Notes under the pieces: model-generated
Database searches by the model: none
What the model saw: the letters and a program-made list of their open reading frames with translations, nothing else
What the model was told of the DNA's origin: nothing
Program-made: the position numbers and the translations under genes
Shown: positions 44,189-56,550 of the stretch, in pieces
Layout of the letters: each line of letters begins with the position of its first letter
Position numbering within the stretch: position 1 is the stretch's first letter
Assembly (NCBI GenBank): GCA_014529385.2
Contig: CM043952.1
Location: 59,780,119-59,844,118 of the forward strand
Reading direction: 5' to 3'
DNA length: 64,000 nt
Source: Adiantum capillus-veneris
Taxonomy: Eukaryota > Streptophyta > Polypodiopsida > Polypodiales > Pteridaceae

Positions 44189-45676
44189 CCTACTCACATC
44201 ATGTTGTATATATCCACAAGCTGAAGCCATCACATGGCCACCACATATCAAATGACTACTACAAAATATATAGCCATGGCGACTCGTGGGAAATTGGAAA
44301 TATCTGCTACTAGTGTCCTAGGGAAGCTCTTGGTGAGTCTGGCAACTAGCCGCCTAGTTGGCCACTGGACGGCCATTAGACCTAGCCCACAATCGCTCTT
44401 GGGCCACCCAAAGAATTGATGTGTCTGGTAGCTCTTGAATGCTCAAAAAGGGGTGGGCATAGGATGGACACACTTTTTATGATTAATGCTACCTCTCTAG
44501 CCTTCGTGGTTCGAGCCCCACCGTGGCCAACCGATGTGCCCACACTAGGCACGTACCGATGGGCGGCCCAAGAGTGCCCGGGTGCCCGAACCAAGTATGG
44601 TCCAACTGGAAGAGAATGTCCTCTGGAGCACTTCCACCAGGGTGGCCATGCAAGTTGAGTACTGTGTAGCCATTCATATTAAATATTAAATTGCATGATG
44701 TGTTCCATGTAAGCTTATGAAAACCCCACATTCCTAGTGATGACCAGCTCCTCGATGGTGAACAAATTGTCATGCCCACCCAAAATATATTGGAGCTCCA
44801 ACCAACTAGAATTTGAAATCTCAAGAGAAAGTCCTTTAAAATAGAATTTTGAGAGAACACATTGTTTAGAGGCGGGACTATCTTGAAGAATGGGGATGAA
44901 GCTACCTTAGACAAGGACTACCCTCACTTGTTCTCGAGATGAGGGCATCTCAAATGCCCAAGTTGAGAAGTCTGTAATGTACTCGAATCTTTATCAACAA
45001 TAAACTTTGCTTCCACTCAAGATCCTTATTCTAAGTTTTGGACCATTTTAAGTGTATTGATAATTAGGGATTTTTTCAAGATAATCAAGACTGAAATCAA
45101 ACATTCTTTGTGAAAGTTCTGTTAATTCTATGTTTTATATCTTGAAGAATAAAGAGAAGGTTCTAAAGGCTTTACTTTTAAAAAAGAGAGTGTTCAATAT
45201 TTTGCGGCTCCTAAATAACCTAGAGAAAAGGACTCCAAAAACAGAGGCCAATGTTAACTCATAGCTAAAAGCAGAGGTCGCCCATAGTTGACTACGTAAA
45301 AAGCAGTGACATGAGAGACTTGTAGTCGAAAATAGTGATACGCAAAAATATGATAGTTTAGACCGAGAAAGTAACCCCCCTGTTGACCACTTACCAAAAT
45401 TGCACTTATGGCCTATAGGGTAGATTTTACCTAACTATTTTCATCCCCAAATGCACCCTTGAGCTTAGCAATGATGCTCCAACACCCCTCCTATGCGTAA
45501 AAAGCAGTTTTATTATGTAAGGTATGAGTTATAAGCATATTTAGAAGGAGGTTAGTGATATTAAAAACATAATTTTATAGCAAGAGACTTACAATGTCAC
45601 AAAGAGCGTTTACCTGTGAGCATGATGGAGCAGACAACACTTCAAATGGACACTTCACAAAGGAGTTATGAGCCTA
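44189..45676. other. No gene recognised
   Basis: Mixed sequence with short frames on both strands (for example 44416-44658 and 44489-44914) and no domain. The right part may be the remainder of the minus-strand LTR that starts at 50800, since the copia copy at 45682 was inserted into that LTR. Confidence 0.4.
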
Positions 45677-45681
45677 AGAAA

Positions 45682-45797
45682 TGTTGGAGCTAGGGTTGCA
45701 GAGAAACACACACAACTTGGAGAAGACGAAGGAAGCTTAAGGCACACAACAACAAGTATATTGCTTTTAGTGTGCAATGGAAAGATAAGTTAGCCCT
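45682..45797 (-). repeat. Partial LTR (left end) of the rearranged copia
   Basis: It matches about the first 115 bases (plus-strand reading) of the LTR at 37291, then stops at the start of another LTR at 45798. Confidence 0.85.
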
Positions 45798-46004
45798 TGT
45801 TGGGGTAAAGGCGTTGTACCTTTGCTCGAGGCCAGACGTCCAGTGTTCGACATCCCGCCCACTGTGTGTACATGCCCTTATTCATTATATACATATGAAT
45901 AAGGAGCTCCTCACTCTTAGTTCTCGAGAGGTTTCTCCACCCACACTATCTCGTGCTTCTCCCCTTCCCCGCATGCACTATACCGCATCGTGTACGCACT
46001 AACA
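45798..46004 (+). repeat. LTR of a third copia element (plus strand)
   Basis: TGTTGGGGTAAAGG ... CGCACTAACA, 207 bp, followed by the primer site TGGTATCAAAGC at 46007-46018. It is inserted inside the LTR fragment that begins at 45682. No matching 3' LTR is found in the window. Confidence 0.75.
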
Positions 46005-46006
46005 AG

Positions 46007-46018
46007 TGGTATCAAAGC
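46007..46018 (+). promoter_or_regulatory. Primer-binding site, initiator tRNA-Met
   Basis: TGGTATCAAAGC, two bases after the LTR end. A second copy lies at about 46343 in the duplicated block. Confidence 0.8.
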
Positions 46019-46171
46019 TACATTGGTGAACTGCACGTGCGACCGCTTCCCGACGACAGACTCAAAAGCGATGGAGCTTGCCGGCTATGGCAGAGGTCGA
46101 AACTCAAGCTTGAGCTTGGCGGTGGTATAACAAATCCAACACGGATCGGAGGAGAGTAAACTACACTTCAT

Positions 46172-46490
46172 ACCACTGTGTGTACATGCCCTTATTCATT
46201 ATATACATATGAATAAATTCATTATATACATATGAATAAGGAGCTCCTCACTCTTAGTTCTCGAGAGGTTTCTCCACCCACACTATCTCGTGCTTCTCCC
46301 CTTCCCCGCATTCGCTGTACCGCACCGTGTACGCACTAACAAGTGGTATCAAAGCTACATTGGTGAACTGCACGTGCGACCGCTTCCCGACGACAGACTC
46401 AAAAGCGATGGAGCTTGCCGGCTATGGCAGAGGTCGGAGCTCAAGCTTGAGCTTGGCGGTGGTATAACAGATCCAACATGGATCGGAGTT
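46172..46490 (+). repeat. Direct duplication of LTR, primer site and leader
   Basis: From CCACTGTGTGTACATGCCC on, this repeats about 45848-46155 with few changes, including most of the LTR, the primer site and about 140 bases of leader. It also has an extra 22-base copy of TTCATTATATACATATGAAT near its start. Confidence 0.85.
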
Positions 46491-47403
46491 TGATCGGAGG
46501 AGATCGGGCGGATCTCGCACGCAGCCCCTCTTGGCTCGAAGGGAATCTTGGGAGCTCTTTGTAGGGTCGCAGAGACTTGTGCATAGCATTCTCAGGGAAT
46601 TGGGGCAAGTAGGATTGGAGACCTGCAGGCCGACACAGAGAGCTACGAGCTCTTGGGAAGGAGAATCGAGGTGCAACCCAAGCAGAGGGTGGGAATTCGG
46701 GGAAAATTTTTAATCGGCTTGAGAATTGGCAGCATCAAATTGAGCTTGCAAGGGGATCTGTAGGGGAAAATCAGGATAGTTAACAGAGCACAAAAATCGG
46801 TAAAGCTTTGCAGGGAATGGTTGAGAGCATTTCAAGGCAAGGCTAGGAGCAGTGAATCCGAGCCAGTGCAGAATCAGGCAAATCTAAAGGCATTTTGAAA
46901 GCAAGGATTCAAAAAATTGAAATCGGGCTGCAACTCTCAGGCAGGAGCAACAATTAAGGCTTGGAGTTTAGGAGCTCTCAGGCAGGAGCAACAATTAAGG
47001 CTTGCATTTGAAACTACAGGTCGGTTCACACACTCCATGCAACTCTCAGGCAGCATTGCTAGAAGGGTAGCCAGGTTCAAGCAGAGAGGGGCAATTTGGG
47101 CAGCATCTGGAAGCGTTAAGGAGAGCAGCAGAAGAGGCCGACCCCTCACACACACTCGCCAGGTTGTTTTCTGTAGGTTGTCAGAAAGAGGAAGTTTTCG
47201 ACAGTGTACAGGCTCATCAGCTCGACAAACTTTGAATTTTTTGTTTAAAACAAAAATTTGAGTGTGGGTGCAAGGGGCTATTCCCACCCAGCCCCTCGAC
47301 CATACCCTGACTCCTCAACACTGCGACCCTTCCACTCTCCGGCCCCGACTCACACACACCTGAGTCAAAGGATGAAGGGAGCTTCAGAAATAGAACCTGA
47401 CAG

Positions 47404-47445
<42 letters not shown>

Positions 47446-48519
47446 CTATGAGAGAAAGAGAAAGCAAGAGAAAACTGCTGGCATGCTGGCATTGGAAGCG
47501 TGGCAAGCCAGATAAAGAGGTAGAGAGAGAGAATTTTAGGCGTGTGCGGCCACAGAGGTGAGTAAGTCCGAGCATCACTCGACATTGGCCCAATTTCGTC
47601 AATCTTCTTGGTGAGTTTCTTCTATTTCTTGGCATTGGTTTTGACACCGATTTTGGCGGTTTTTTTGGCGTTTTGAATCATCTAGGCTCTTGACATTAGC
47701 TTGGCATCGGTTTCAATACTAATCAAGCGGCTATTCCGCTAGCGTGCTTTTTCCCGATGACGAAAGGCGACATTGAGCATTTTCTTGGCTTCGAGCACAT
47801 GCGGCCATAGCATCGGTGCTTCCGCTCGACGGTGGAAGATGGCACCGAGGTACATCCCCCACTTCCCAACCCGGATCGAGCAAGAGACCATAGAGCGAGA
47901 GCGGCATCAGTTATACTCTAGCTCCCATTCGGAGCGACCCGGCTTCAACGTACTCTCCATGACGTTTTGGCTTCGACAATTCTCCACTTTTTGGCTTCGA
48001 CGGCACATACCGACACATACCACTCCAATGGTCCATTCTGGAACAAGTTTTTCCCTTGAGCATACTGAGCTCTTGACAGGTGTTTTCGATCGACGAGTTT
48101 ACCGACTGATGAGGTAGTGTGTGCCTGTTTCCCAGCGGTTTGCATTCGAGAGAATTTTTTGCATGATTTGGTGCAGTTTCATGCTATGTATGCATTATGC
48201 ATTATGCATCATGCGGATACACTTTGAGCTAGCTATAGATCACAGGTAGTAGGTTTGCAAATTTATAGGTGTTTTTGGATAGGTATACATCCATAGATCC
48301 ACTGGGTTAGGAGTAAGCTATTTTGCCAGGGTTTTGGCAATGCTATGTATGCCATTTGTGGATTTTTCTACTGAGACAATGCGTGTATTTTTATGCGTAC
48401 TTGGTGAGTTTTTTGAGTTTTTGCTCAGTTTCAGAGGAAACTCTACCGGATTTTTCCCAACTTTTTCTCACCATGTTTTTGCACGTATCTGTAGTTTACT
48501 CTCTAATGGTTGCAATTTA
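46491..48519. other. Leader or unknown sequence with a (GA)n tract
   Basis: No supported gene. It follows the third copia's leader and may be its untranslated region. A short direct repeat (GCAGGAGCAACAATTAAGGCTTG) occurs near 46940 and 46981. A (GA)n tract is at 47407-47442. Open frames here overlap on both strands and look random. Confidence 0.4.
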
Positions 48520-50345
48520 GGCATACCTCTAGCCTGCTCATTTTTAGCCCTTTCCTCATCAAGTACATCATGTATATCTGCATCAGTAATAGGCTGACCT
48601 ATAACATTTTTCGAAATCCCCATACGCTGTACATTTGCCTCATTGGTATTTACATTCGAAATTCCACCACTGAAAAGAGGGAACGAAGTGTCATAAATGT
48701 CATGTGAGCGTACATTACTGTCTCCAATACATGACAACAAGGGCTGAACATAATCTTCCACAAACACGACATCTCGTGAGACCAAGATACACTTTTGTCG
48801 ATGGCAACCTGTACCCTTTGTTTTTAGCACTATAACCAACAAAAATACATTTGAAAGCCTTATCATCCAATTTTTTTGTGCTATGTTTGTGGCACCAAAG
48901 CATATGCAAAACAACTAAACACAAGCATGTGCTCCATAGAAGGCTTTCTATCATGCCATGCTTCATATGGAGTCACACACTGCAAAGGTTTTGTAGGACA
49001 CCTATTGAGTACATAAGTGGCACACATGATGGCCTCAAGCCGAAACGAATGCGACAAAGCTTGACTTTTAACCATACATCTTGCCATTTCCATAAGTGAC
49101 TTGTTTTTCCTCTTAGCAACACCATTTTGTTGAGGTGTATAAGGCACTGTACATGGGTGTTTTATCCCACGACTAGCTAGAAATGTATTAAATTCATGAG
49201 ACATATACTCTCCCCCTCGATCGAAACAGAGGGTGCCCATAGTACATTTTGAGACATTTTCAGCCATAGCCAAAAATTGCTTGAAGCACATAAATACATC
49301 AGACTTTGCTGTAAGTGGATATACCCGTTCATGTGTCTGGAGTAATTATTAATGAAAGTCATGAACTAAAGGTAATTGCCCAAGGATGAAGTTTACATGG
49401 GCCCACAAACATCACTAAGCTGCAACCTGCATGTGGCCCTAACTAAATCATCCTTTGAAAACTTAGAACACTACATCTTACCCAAAATATAGTCTTCACA
49501 AACATGTTTGATAGGTGCTTCAAGAGGTGGCAAAGAAGCAAGCATATCATATTTTTGCAAACGCAGCAAACTGGTAAAATTCAAATGTCCAAAACGTACA
49601 TGCCAAAATTTTGCATCTAAAATAGCCTTAGAACCTACAACTGCATTTGCAAACTTTTCCCCACACTTGTCATACAAAGTGAGCTAATACAACACACGGC
49701 ATAAAATGCCAGATGTAACAATTTTATCACCGAAATTGAGATCATGTATTGTACATCTGTCATCCATAGATTTGACTACAAGACCAAGTCTAGCAAGTGC
49801 AGATACAGACAAAAAATTCTTCCCGATCCAATGTACATACAATGCATCAACAAGTGTGAAATAAGTGCCATTTGTAGTAGTAAGCACATTATTTCCAACT
49901 CCCTTGACCGGATAAGAAGCATTGTTGGCACAAGCAACTAAATTCCCATGAGAGACATCCTCAAGAGAGGTAAACAAGTCACGATGTGAGGTAATGTGCG
50001 TTGTAGCACCACTATCAAAGTACCACACTTGAGCAGATATCTGCAACAACTGATAAACATGCATCATGGACATAAGGATCATAAGTGCACTTTGTATTAA
50101 AATTCCATTTTGCATCAACATCATCATCACAGTCTCGTTTCACAGAAGACTCAACAATAGCTGCATTTGTAGTGGAACCAACATTTGTAGTGGAACTAGC
50201 CTCTTTCTTCTTAGCCTCTTTGTCCCTTAACTTAGAACACTGCTTGATGAAATGATCATTAGCTTTACATTAATGGCAACGCATCTTCTTTTTGACCTTA
50301 TCACGAGAATTCCCAGACGAATTGTTGCCAGCAGAAGAATTAGGA
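48520..50345 (-). pseudogene. gag-protease-integrase remnant of the rearranged copia
   Basis: It is homologous to about 34385-36190 of the intact copia. Reading on the minus strand, it has a decayed CCHC region (near 50270), protease with WYFDSGATTHIT (near 50020), integrase with DRGGEY and NGVAKRKN (near 49200-49110) and the linker toward RT. RT and RNase H are missing on the left, the gag N terminus on the right. It contains several stops and frameshifts. Confidence 0.9.
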
Positions 50346-50449
50346 ACATGTGTATATAATGCACGGGGAAAAAACCTCTTAAGTAGGAAAAAAGGCCTCA
50401 GCGGTCCAAAGTGTGTTCACGCACATCACCACCCATGTATATGGTAACA
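50346..50449 (-). repeat. Partial LTR (right end) of the rearranged copia
   Basis: It matches about the last 100 bases (plus-strand reading) of the 227-bp LTR. It is joined directly to gag sequence; primer site and the other half of the LTR are missing. Confidence 0.85.
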
Positions 50450-50454
50450 AGAAA

Positions 50455-50814
50455 CAAGAAGGAGAGTTCATAATGCTTTGCAAAAATGTCGTACACTTGT
50501 TACCCAAAAAACTTACAAAAAAATTACAAAGATTGGCTTTTATACCTTAGCCAAAGGTTTTTTGGTAAAAAATATAGGTATCCTACTAGCTCTTATACAG
50601 CCTAGGAAGTTCTGATACAATTTGGAAGCTTCTTGCCCCACTTCATCTAACTCAAATTCACACAATCTTTTACATGTTTGATACGAGAATCAATAAATCA
50701 CAAAAATATGTGGCTAGATTTGTCCAGATTGTTCAAAAAAATATGAAATTACAATTTAAGTGGATCAACAAATAATCTTTTTTTAGTAGTGTGGCTAACA
50801 TTTCCTCCCCTCCT
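50455..50814 (-). repeat. Candidate LTR and polypurine tract of another minus-strand element
   Basis: On the minus strand GGAGGGGAGGAAA (50801-50814) precedes TGTTAGCCACAC (start 50800), which is a polypurine tract and LTR start. A TATA-like GGTATAAAAGCC is at about 50538-50549. The rearranged copia is inserted at 50450, so the rest of this LTR would lie left of 45677. No second LTR copy is seen. Confidence 0.4.
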
Positions 50815-52131
50815 AACGTGCGTCATCCATGATAGAGCTTCATGGGATTGAATAATGATCTGGTTTCCTTGCCTTCTGCTACTTTTTTTAAGGCTTCAAG
50901 GGCTACACAATACTTGATGTGTAGATTTTTATCTAATTTTGTTAGAAATTGCAAGTTTATGGGAGTGTTGAGCTCCATGAATATGTAGCCAACTAATGTG
51001 GCATGCATATTTATTACCATGGGACCAAAGATACATGATCTAAAAGTGAAGAGCCCTGTGTAGAAGGCCTCCTTGAACGTCTACATGTAGTAGGATGGTA
51101 GAAACATTACTTTAGCAAAGATTCCATACAGAACTTTATCGAGGAGTTGATTTAACAAGTCATAGTAGAGCCCTTGGTTACCTTCAAGGAAGGCCATCCA
51201 GGGAGCATCAGTCTAGTCCGCTTGTTGATAGTATATATACATGTGAGAGTCTTGATGAACATGATGCTGACGATGTCTGAAATCTACTTGAAGACTTCAA
51301 TTGACTTTGCCAAATTCTTCAACATATAATCTTTAGTAGGTTTTCCTTTGGATGGACTCAATGTGGGGTAATTGAGCTCTATAGGGTGCTTCTTCAAAAT
51401 GACATGGTGGTTCCCTCAACTTCTTACTCTGGGCACTGGGCATAAAGTAGAATCCTTTCTAATTTTCAAAGGAGAATGGGTGTACAATAATAGATATAAT
51501 GGATGCTTTTCAACCAAACTTTTCTCTTGGCTTGGTGTGGATCTACATTGTCCACGACATGATCTTTAACTAGTTTTTCCTTGACTTTGAGGATCTTGGA
51601 CTTGGCAAGAGGATTAGGAAGCGACTCAAGAACACCCTTGTCATGTGGATTCTTTTTTACCTTCAGTTTTTGTCAAAGCCGAGTACCATGGCTTTAAGTT
51701 TCTAGGGCTATACTTGAGGTTAAAACCCAACCCAAGCTTGAAGTGCTTAAGGGCCAAGCTTGTGGTGGGAACTGGGCCTAAGCTTAAGGGGCTTGAGGTG
51801 TCAAAATTCAAGATTCAATCCCTACAAGGAGGCGGCGAGCCCTACAAGAGAGGGGATGAGAGAGAACACCCACACACTCACAAAAGGCATGCTTGGTACA
51901 AAGCAAGCATAAGGGACACTTGTCAAGTTCTTCCTCATGTTACCCTCATGGTGTGCCTGAAGCCTATTGGTTGGCCACCCAAGGGGTCCAATGATAATTT
52001 AGGAGATTTAATTAATTAATTTTGCATTTATCAAGTCCTCTCTCTCAAAGGGGAAAGGGGGACACTTATCCCAAGGCTACCCTTGTTGCTTGGTATGACT
52101 CCTTCTTATGATTGGCTAGGCCTGGAGGGGT
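50815..52131. other. No gene recognised
   Basis: A 65-codon minus-strand frame (51020-50823) ends just before the polypurine tract and could be the very end of a retroelement frame, but shows no motif. The rest has only short frames such as 51645-52019 (+) without a domain. Confidence 0.35.
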
Positions 52132-52135
52132 TTAA

Positions 52136-53472
52136 CACTAGAATGGTAACCTAACAGGACATAAAAGTGTCCTTTCAGGGTTTCGGGAAAAAATTCCAAA
52201 ACCATATTAGATCCACTCATTTTGAAAAATCCTTTCATGAGCTTATAGTTCAATAACTACTACATATGAAAAAAATGAGAAACTTGTAATTTTTCTCATC
52301 CCTTGGTCACTACAAGCCTCCAAAGTTGATGGACCAGTGCATTTTGCCCAAAACAGCAATTTCTTACGGTTGATTGCATATAAATAAGAGTGGGGATTTT
52401 TGTAGGACATGAGATAAAATGCCTCGTTAACTTCAATGGGTTGGTGACAAAAACATATGGTTGCTTTTACCTCACTATTTTTTTTTCGGCAAAAAAATAG
52501 GTATAAAAAAGTTGCATTTTTGCCATTCTCGGACCTATCATCAAAATTTCTATAGTCACACTCAATACATATACTATATATATGTTTTCTTAGTTCGCTT
52601 TGGGCCTTTGGATTCAAAAGGAGCCATGGAGCATGTCAAAAGGATAATGGATCTCTTGCAATTGGAACCTTGGGGGCAATGATAAAGTGCTAAATACAGC
52701 AAACATGAAAAAACTGGGTTTAGCATTATGACCTCTAGAAACCCATAGAAACTACTCAATATCTAGCCAAGTTTGTAGTCTATGATTAGATATGGTTACT
52801 ATCTACAAAATACACACAATTGGCCTAAGAAACTAGCAATATTGAGAAAGTTATACTTGCTACTCTAAAATCTATCGTATTCTTCAACAATCAAAAAACT
52901 CAACCATCATCATATACTATGCTATATAGCAGATAAGGTCCCCCAAAACTCAAGGAAGATTAGCTTTATGTTATATATTACACTTACACAATCAAAGTTG
53001 AATTTGGATATCAAGAAAGCCCCCAAAAAAATCATAAAAGTGCTAATTTTGGCCAAAAGACAGGATTATGCAATTCTTGTAAATTGGTCATAACTTTCAA
53101 TTTTAACACTTAGCTCTCCGTACAAGCATCAAAACATGTTGCGAACTATGAAGGCCTAACCTCTAGCCATCTAAACCTCACAAACATGAAGTTTAGAGTG
53201 GTATAGTTGCCAAAAATTGAAAAAAAAGCCAAAAACAGGACCTGTTTTTTCACACAATTTAGGTTCAAAAATGTTGTGCAAGAGTAAGGTTAATGGTGAG
53301 ATCGATACTCCAAAAAAAATGCTAAGTTTTTGTCAGCTCATAAGGCAACTTTGTGGATATATAGCACATAGAAATCTATTCTCATACTCTTCAAATAATT
53401 CAAACAAAATGGTCACTTAACAGGACACAAAAGTGTCCAAGGACATAAAAGTGTCCGGTTACCATTCTAGTG
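52136..53472. mobile_element. 1.3 kb TIR element flanked by TTAA
   Basis: It starts CACTAGAATGGTAACC at 52136 and ends with the complement at 53457-53472. TTAA flanks it on both sides (52132-52135 and 53473-53476). Next to the ends lie copies of GGACAYAAAAGTGTCC in both arms (two in the right arm). The longest frame inside (52243-52617, minus, 124 codons) has no recognised domain, so it looks non-autonomous. TTAA suggests a piggyBac-type duplication, but because the motif is palindromic a TA or 3-bp target is equally possible. Confidence 0.7.
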
Positions 53473-53541
53473 TTAATGAGCTTCAAGCATGAGCTACAAG
53501 GGAGGGTTGACCAAAGCAATCTAGGGAGTTTCTTGAGGGGT

Positions 53542-53545
<4 letters not shown>

Positions 53546-53637
<92 letters not shown>
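53546..53637 (+). repeat. (CT)n(CA)n microsatellite
   Basis: A CT run of about 60 bases followed directly by a CA run of about 30 bases. Confidence 0.95.
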
Positions 53638-53639
<2 letters not shown>

Positions 53640-54335
53640 ATTGTGCATTGTGCAAAGTGCAAGAGCTCCCTCTCCTTCTCCAAGAAGGTAGAGGTTGAGA
53701 GCCTACACCAACACTATTGTCTATGGAGTGCAAATCCAACCAAGAGCCATGCTTCATGGCTTAAGCTTTCCATCTTCTCCATCTTCATTACTATGCTATT
53801 ATGTATGCTAGCAAGAAGAGTGATGATAAGTGAGGAACTAATTCTTTCTCCTATGAAATGTTTGTTATTCCTCTTCCCTACCCTCATTCCCTGCTAGCTC
53901 TCTTCACCTTTGAAGGTGTTTGAGGTGTTGGGACTGAGGCTTGGGATAGTTAAAGATTTCCTCAAAGTTTATGTTATGCTTGTGATGCATGAAGCTTTCC
54001 ATCTTCATCGCATCATCTAGGTCACAAGGAACACAAAGATTGTATTGTAACAAGTATCTCTTAATGGGAGAAATCATAATACAAATGCCTATTGGAGGGG
54101 GAACCGGCTCCACATAAATCCGGTCCTCAACTGTTGTCATGTTCTCTAAATTCTCTCTCTTGCAAAAGAATTGTTCATGCCAAGTTAAGTAATTGCTATG
54201 TCTATGTTGTTATCTTCAATTATGTTTTCCTTCTATGCTCACAAAGTAATTTCTCAAAAGTACTCTCATTAATTTCCTCTACTCTCAAGTTAATAGGCCA
54301 ATTCCATTACAAATTCAAATATAGACAAAAGGTGC
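53638..54335. other. No gene recognised
   Basis: Short frames on both strands (53643-53897 plus, 54140-53904 minus) without known domains. Confidence 0.35.
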
Positions 54336-54412
54336 ATTTTGATCCCAGGTACATAAAGTGCATCAACAAGTGTAAAATAACTACCATGCAAAGTAGTCAA
54401 CACAATATTTTT
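54336..54412 (-). pseudogene. Short copia fragment
   Basis: GATCCCAGGTACATAAAGTG and the following bases match about 35690-35760 of the copia at 32401-37517 (protease-integrase linker). Only ~75 bases remain. Confidence 0.6.
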
Positions 54413-56550
54413 CCTTTCCTTTCCTTGATATATTTGAAGATTTTGTAGAACTCACTCTTTCATGTAACTTGTCACTCCATGGATTCTCACCATGCCTTGC
54501 ACTAGAGGACCCTTGCAGCCAACTCAAAACTTGTGACTGTGCACTTTTTTTTTTGTAGCCACATTCTCTCTCCAAATCATCTTTTACATCAGCATACCAA
54601 CTTGACATTTCATAAAAAACAACATCCTTTCTCACCCTCACTTTACCAGCAATTGCTCACCCTCACTTTACCCTTTTTGCTCAATGGAATAGCCAACAAA
54701 CACACATTTTTTTGCTTTTGGATCAAGCTTATTTCTTAGCTCACCTAGCACATGCACATAAGCAATACATCAAAATTTGATATATCTAGTTTTTCACCCC
54801 ATTGAACTTTTTTTTAGGTGTCATATCATGTACTAGAGGAGTAGGAGTCCTGTTCATAATGTAGACACCTATAGCAACAACCTTATCCCAATAACAATGA
54901 GGCATGTTCTTCTCATTCATTAATGCTCTAACCACTTCTGCAATGTTCCTATTATTCCACTCAGCAACACCATTTTGATGCAGAGTATATACCTATATGA
55001 AAATTATCTTTAAATTCCATGCTTTTTTAGTAAACCATTGGATTCATTTTAGACGTATTTTCCCCCTTTATCTAAGCTCAGACACTGTACATGTTTCCCA
55101 ATTTGTTTTTCAATCATAACTTTGAAATTTTGAAAGTGCATAAACACCTCACTTTTTTGCTTCATGAAGTAAACCCATACCTTCCTCGTATGTCGTCGAT
55201 GAAACTCACATAGTAATACATCCACTCATTGATACCCTCTTTGCCACACCCCATACATCCGTATGTACTAAATCCAATGCATTCCTTCTTACATGCTTAT
55301 CATGAGGAAAGGATGCTTTTGCGTGCTTTCTAGATTGACAAGCTTCACATACTTTTTTCATTTCAGCAACTCAAAACATAGGTAAGGCTGTAACCATATC
55401 TTTAGGCTGCATCATTTTCAACCTCTGCAAATTTACATGAACAATACGTTTGTGCCATCCTTCTTATGCTCTTCAACAAAGAGACCATCGGAGTTAAACG
55501 TGACTTGTAAACCCTGCTCAACCATTTGCCCAATAGAAACAGGTTCTTTGTAATGTTGGGTACATGTAGTACATCAGCCAAGTACTTCAGTTTACCATCT
55601 GTCATAGACAATGACACATTTCTCGTATGCATAATAAGATGTGCGGTATCATCCCCAGTTTCTACATAAGCAGGAGTTTGTAAAGTCTTCATTTCCTTAA
55701 ACCATTCACCATGGATGGTCATGTGATTTGATGCACCAAAATCCACATACCAGACATTATCACTGGATTTTTCCACATTTGCAAATGTATTATTTAGTAT
55801 GTGCTGCACCACAAATAGCCTCTTGGGCTCATCTGCATTCTTGCTAGTAGTTGTATAAATGTTTTGTTGCCTCCTGTCTGGACATTTGCATTCAACGTGA
55901 CCATGTCTTCCACATCCCCAACATACTACATTTCCATGTTGACTTGCATTATTGCGCTATGCATTTCCACAACCTCTTGAATGCCCCCTGCCTCAAATGT
56001 TTCCTCGACCACCACCTATGTTCTGAACATGATTGTTGTTATGCTATCGTGCTTGGTGGTTTCCTCTTCCTTGGCCTCGCCCCCACGACCTATACCACAT
56101 CCTCTTCCTCTTCCTCTATTGTTGAAAAGGACCTGTTCAAAATTGTTACCACCCTGCATAGAGGAAGGAGTCTTCCTAAAGTTCCTTATCTTCCACAATC
56201 ATAAGGACACTAAATCTATAATGAGGGAATGTTCTCTCAAAGATGGATGCCAAGTCTAAACTGTTTGTACTCAGGACCCAAACCTTGCAGACATACTTCT
56301 AGTTTATCATCATCATCAATTGGAACACCAATCGATGCAATTAACTCACGTATATTCTTTATCTTCAGCGAGTAGTCATTGATGGATATGCTTTTCTTCT
56401 AAACAATATTCAGCTCAGTCTTCAAACTGCAGCTTCCTTGCCTTTGTGTTGGTCACATCCAATGATAGCAAAGTGTCCTAAGCCTCTTAGGAGATTGAGC
56501 ATCCTTTATATGCCCAATCATAGTGTAATGTACACCGATAGAAATCAAAT
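54413..56550 (-). pseudogene. Relic of a second copia family
   Basis: Minus strand, with gag at the right. A CCHC knuckle (CWGCGRHGHVECKC) is near 55890, and a protease-like WYVDFGASNHMT near 55745 has Phe in place of the active-site Ser. Integrase pieces follow to the left: a CEACQSRKHAK zinc end near 55330, LVHTDVWG near 55270 and a NGVAE-like block near 54970. RT and LTRs are missing. The frame is broken by many stops and shifts. Protein sequence differs clearly from the other copia elements here. Confidence 0.75.

Larger units (their letters stand above)
45682..50449 (-). mobile_element. Rearranged copia element of the same family as 32401-37517
   Basis: The left end (45682, TGTTGGAGCTAGGG) and the right end (GGTAACA to 50449) match the ends of the 227-bp LTR. 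AGAAA occurs on both sides (45677-45681 and 50450-50454), a perfect target duplication. Inside, both LTRs are incomplete, RT and RNase H are gone, and a second copia's LTR and leader occupy the left half. So the outline is original but the contents are rearranged. Confidence 0.85.

Noticed and set aside
47258-48117. Open frames around the (GA)n tract as a host gene
   Set aside because: Frames overlap on both strands, lack domains and lie in a retroelement leader context.
52136-53472. CACTA-type transposon because the end reads CACTA
   Set aside because: The three flanking bases are not a direct repeat (TAA and TTA), and TTAA on both sides fits another target type better.
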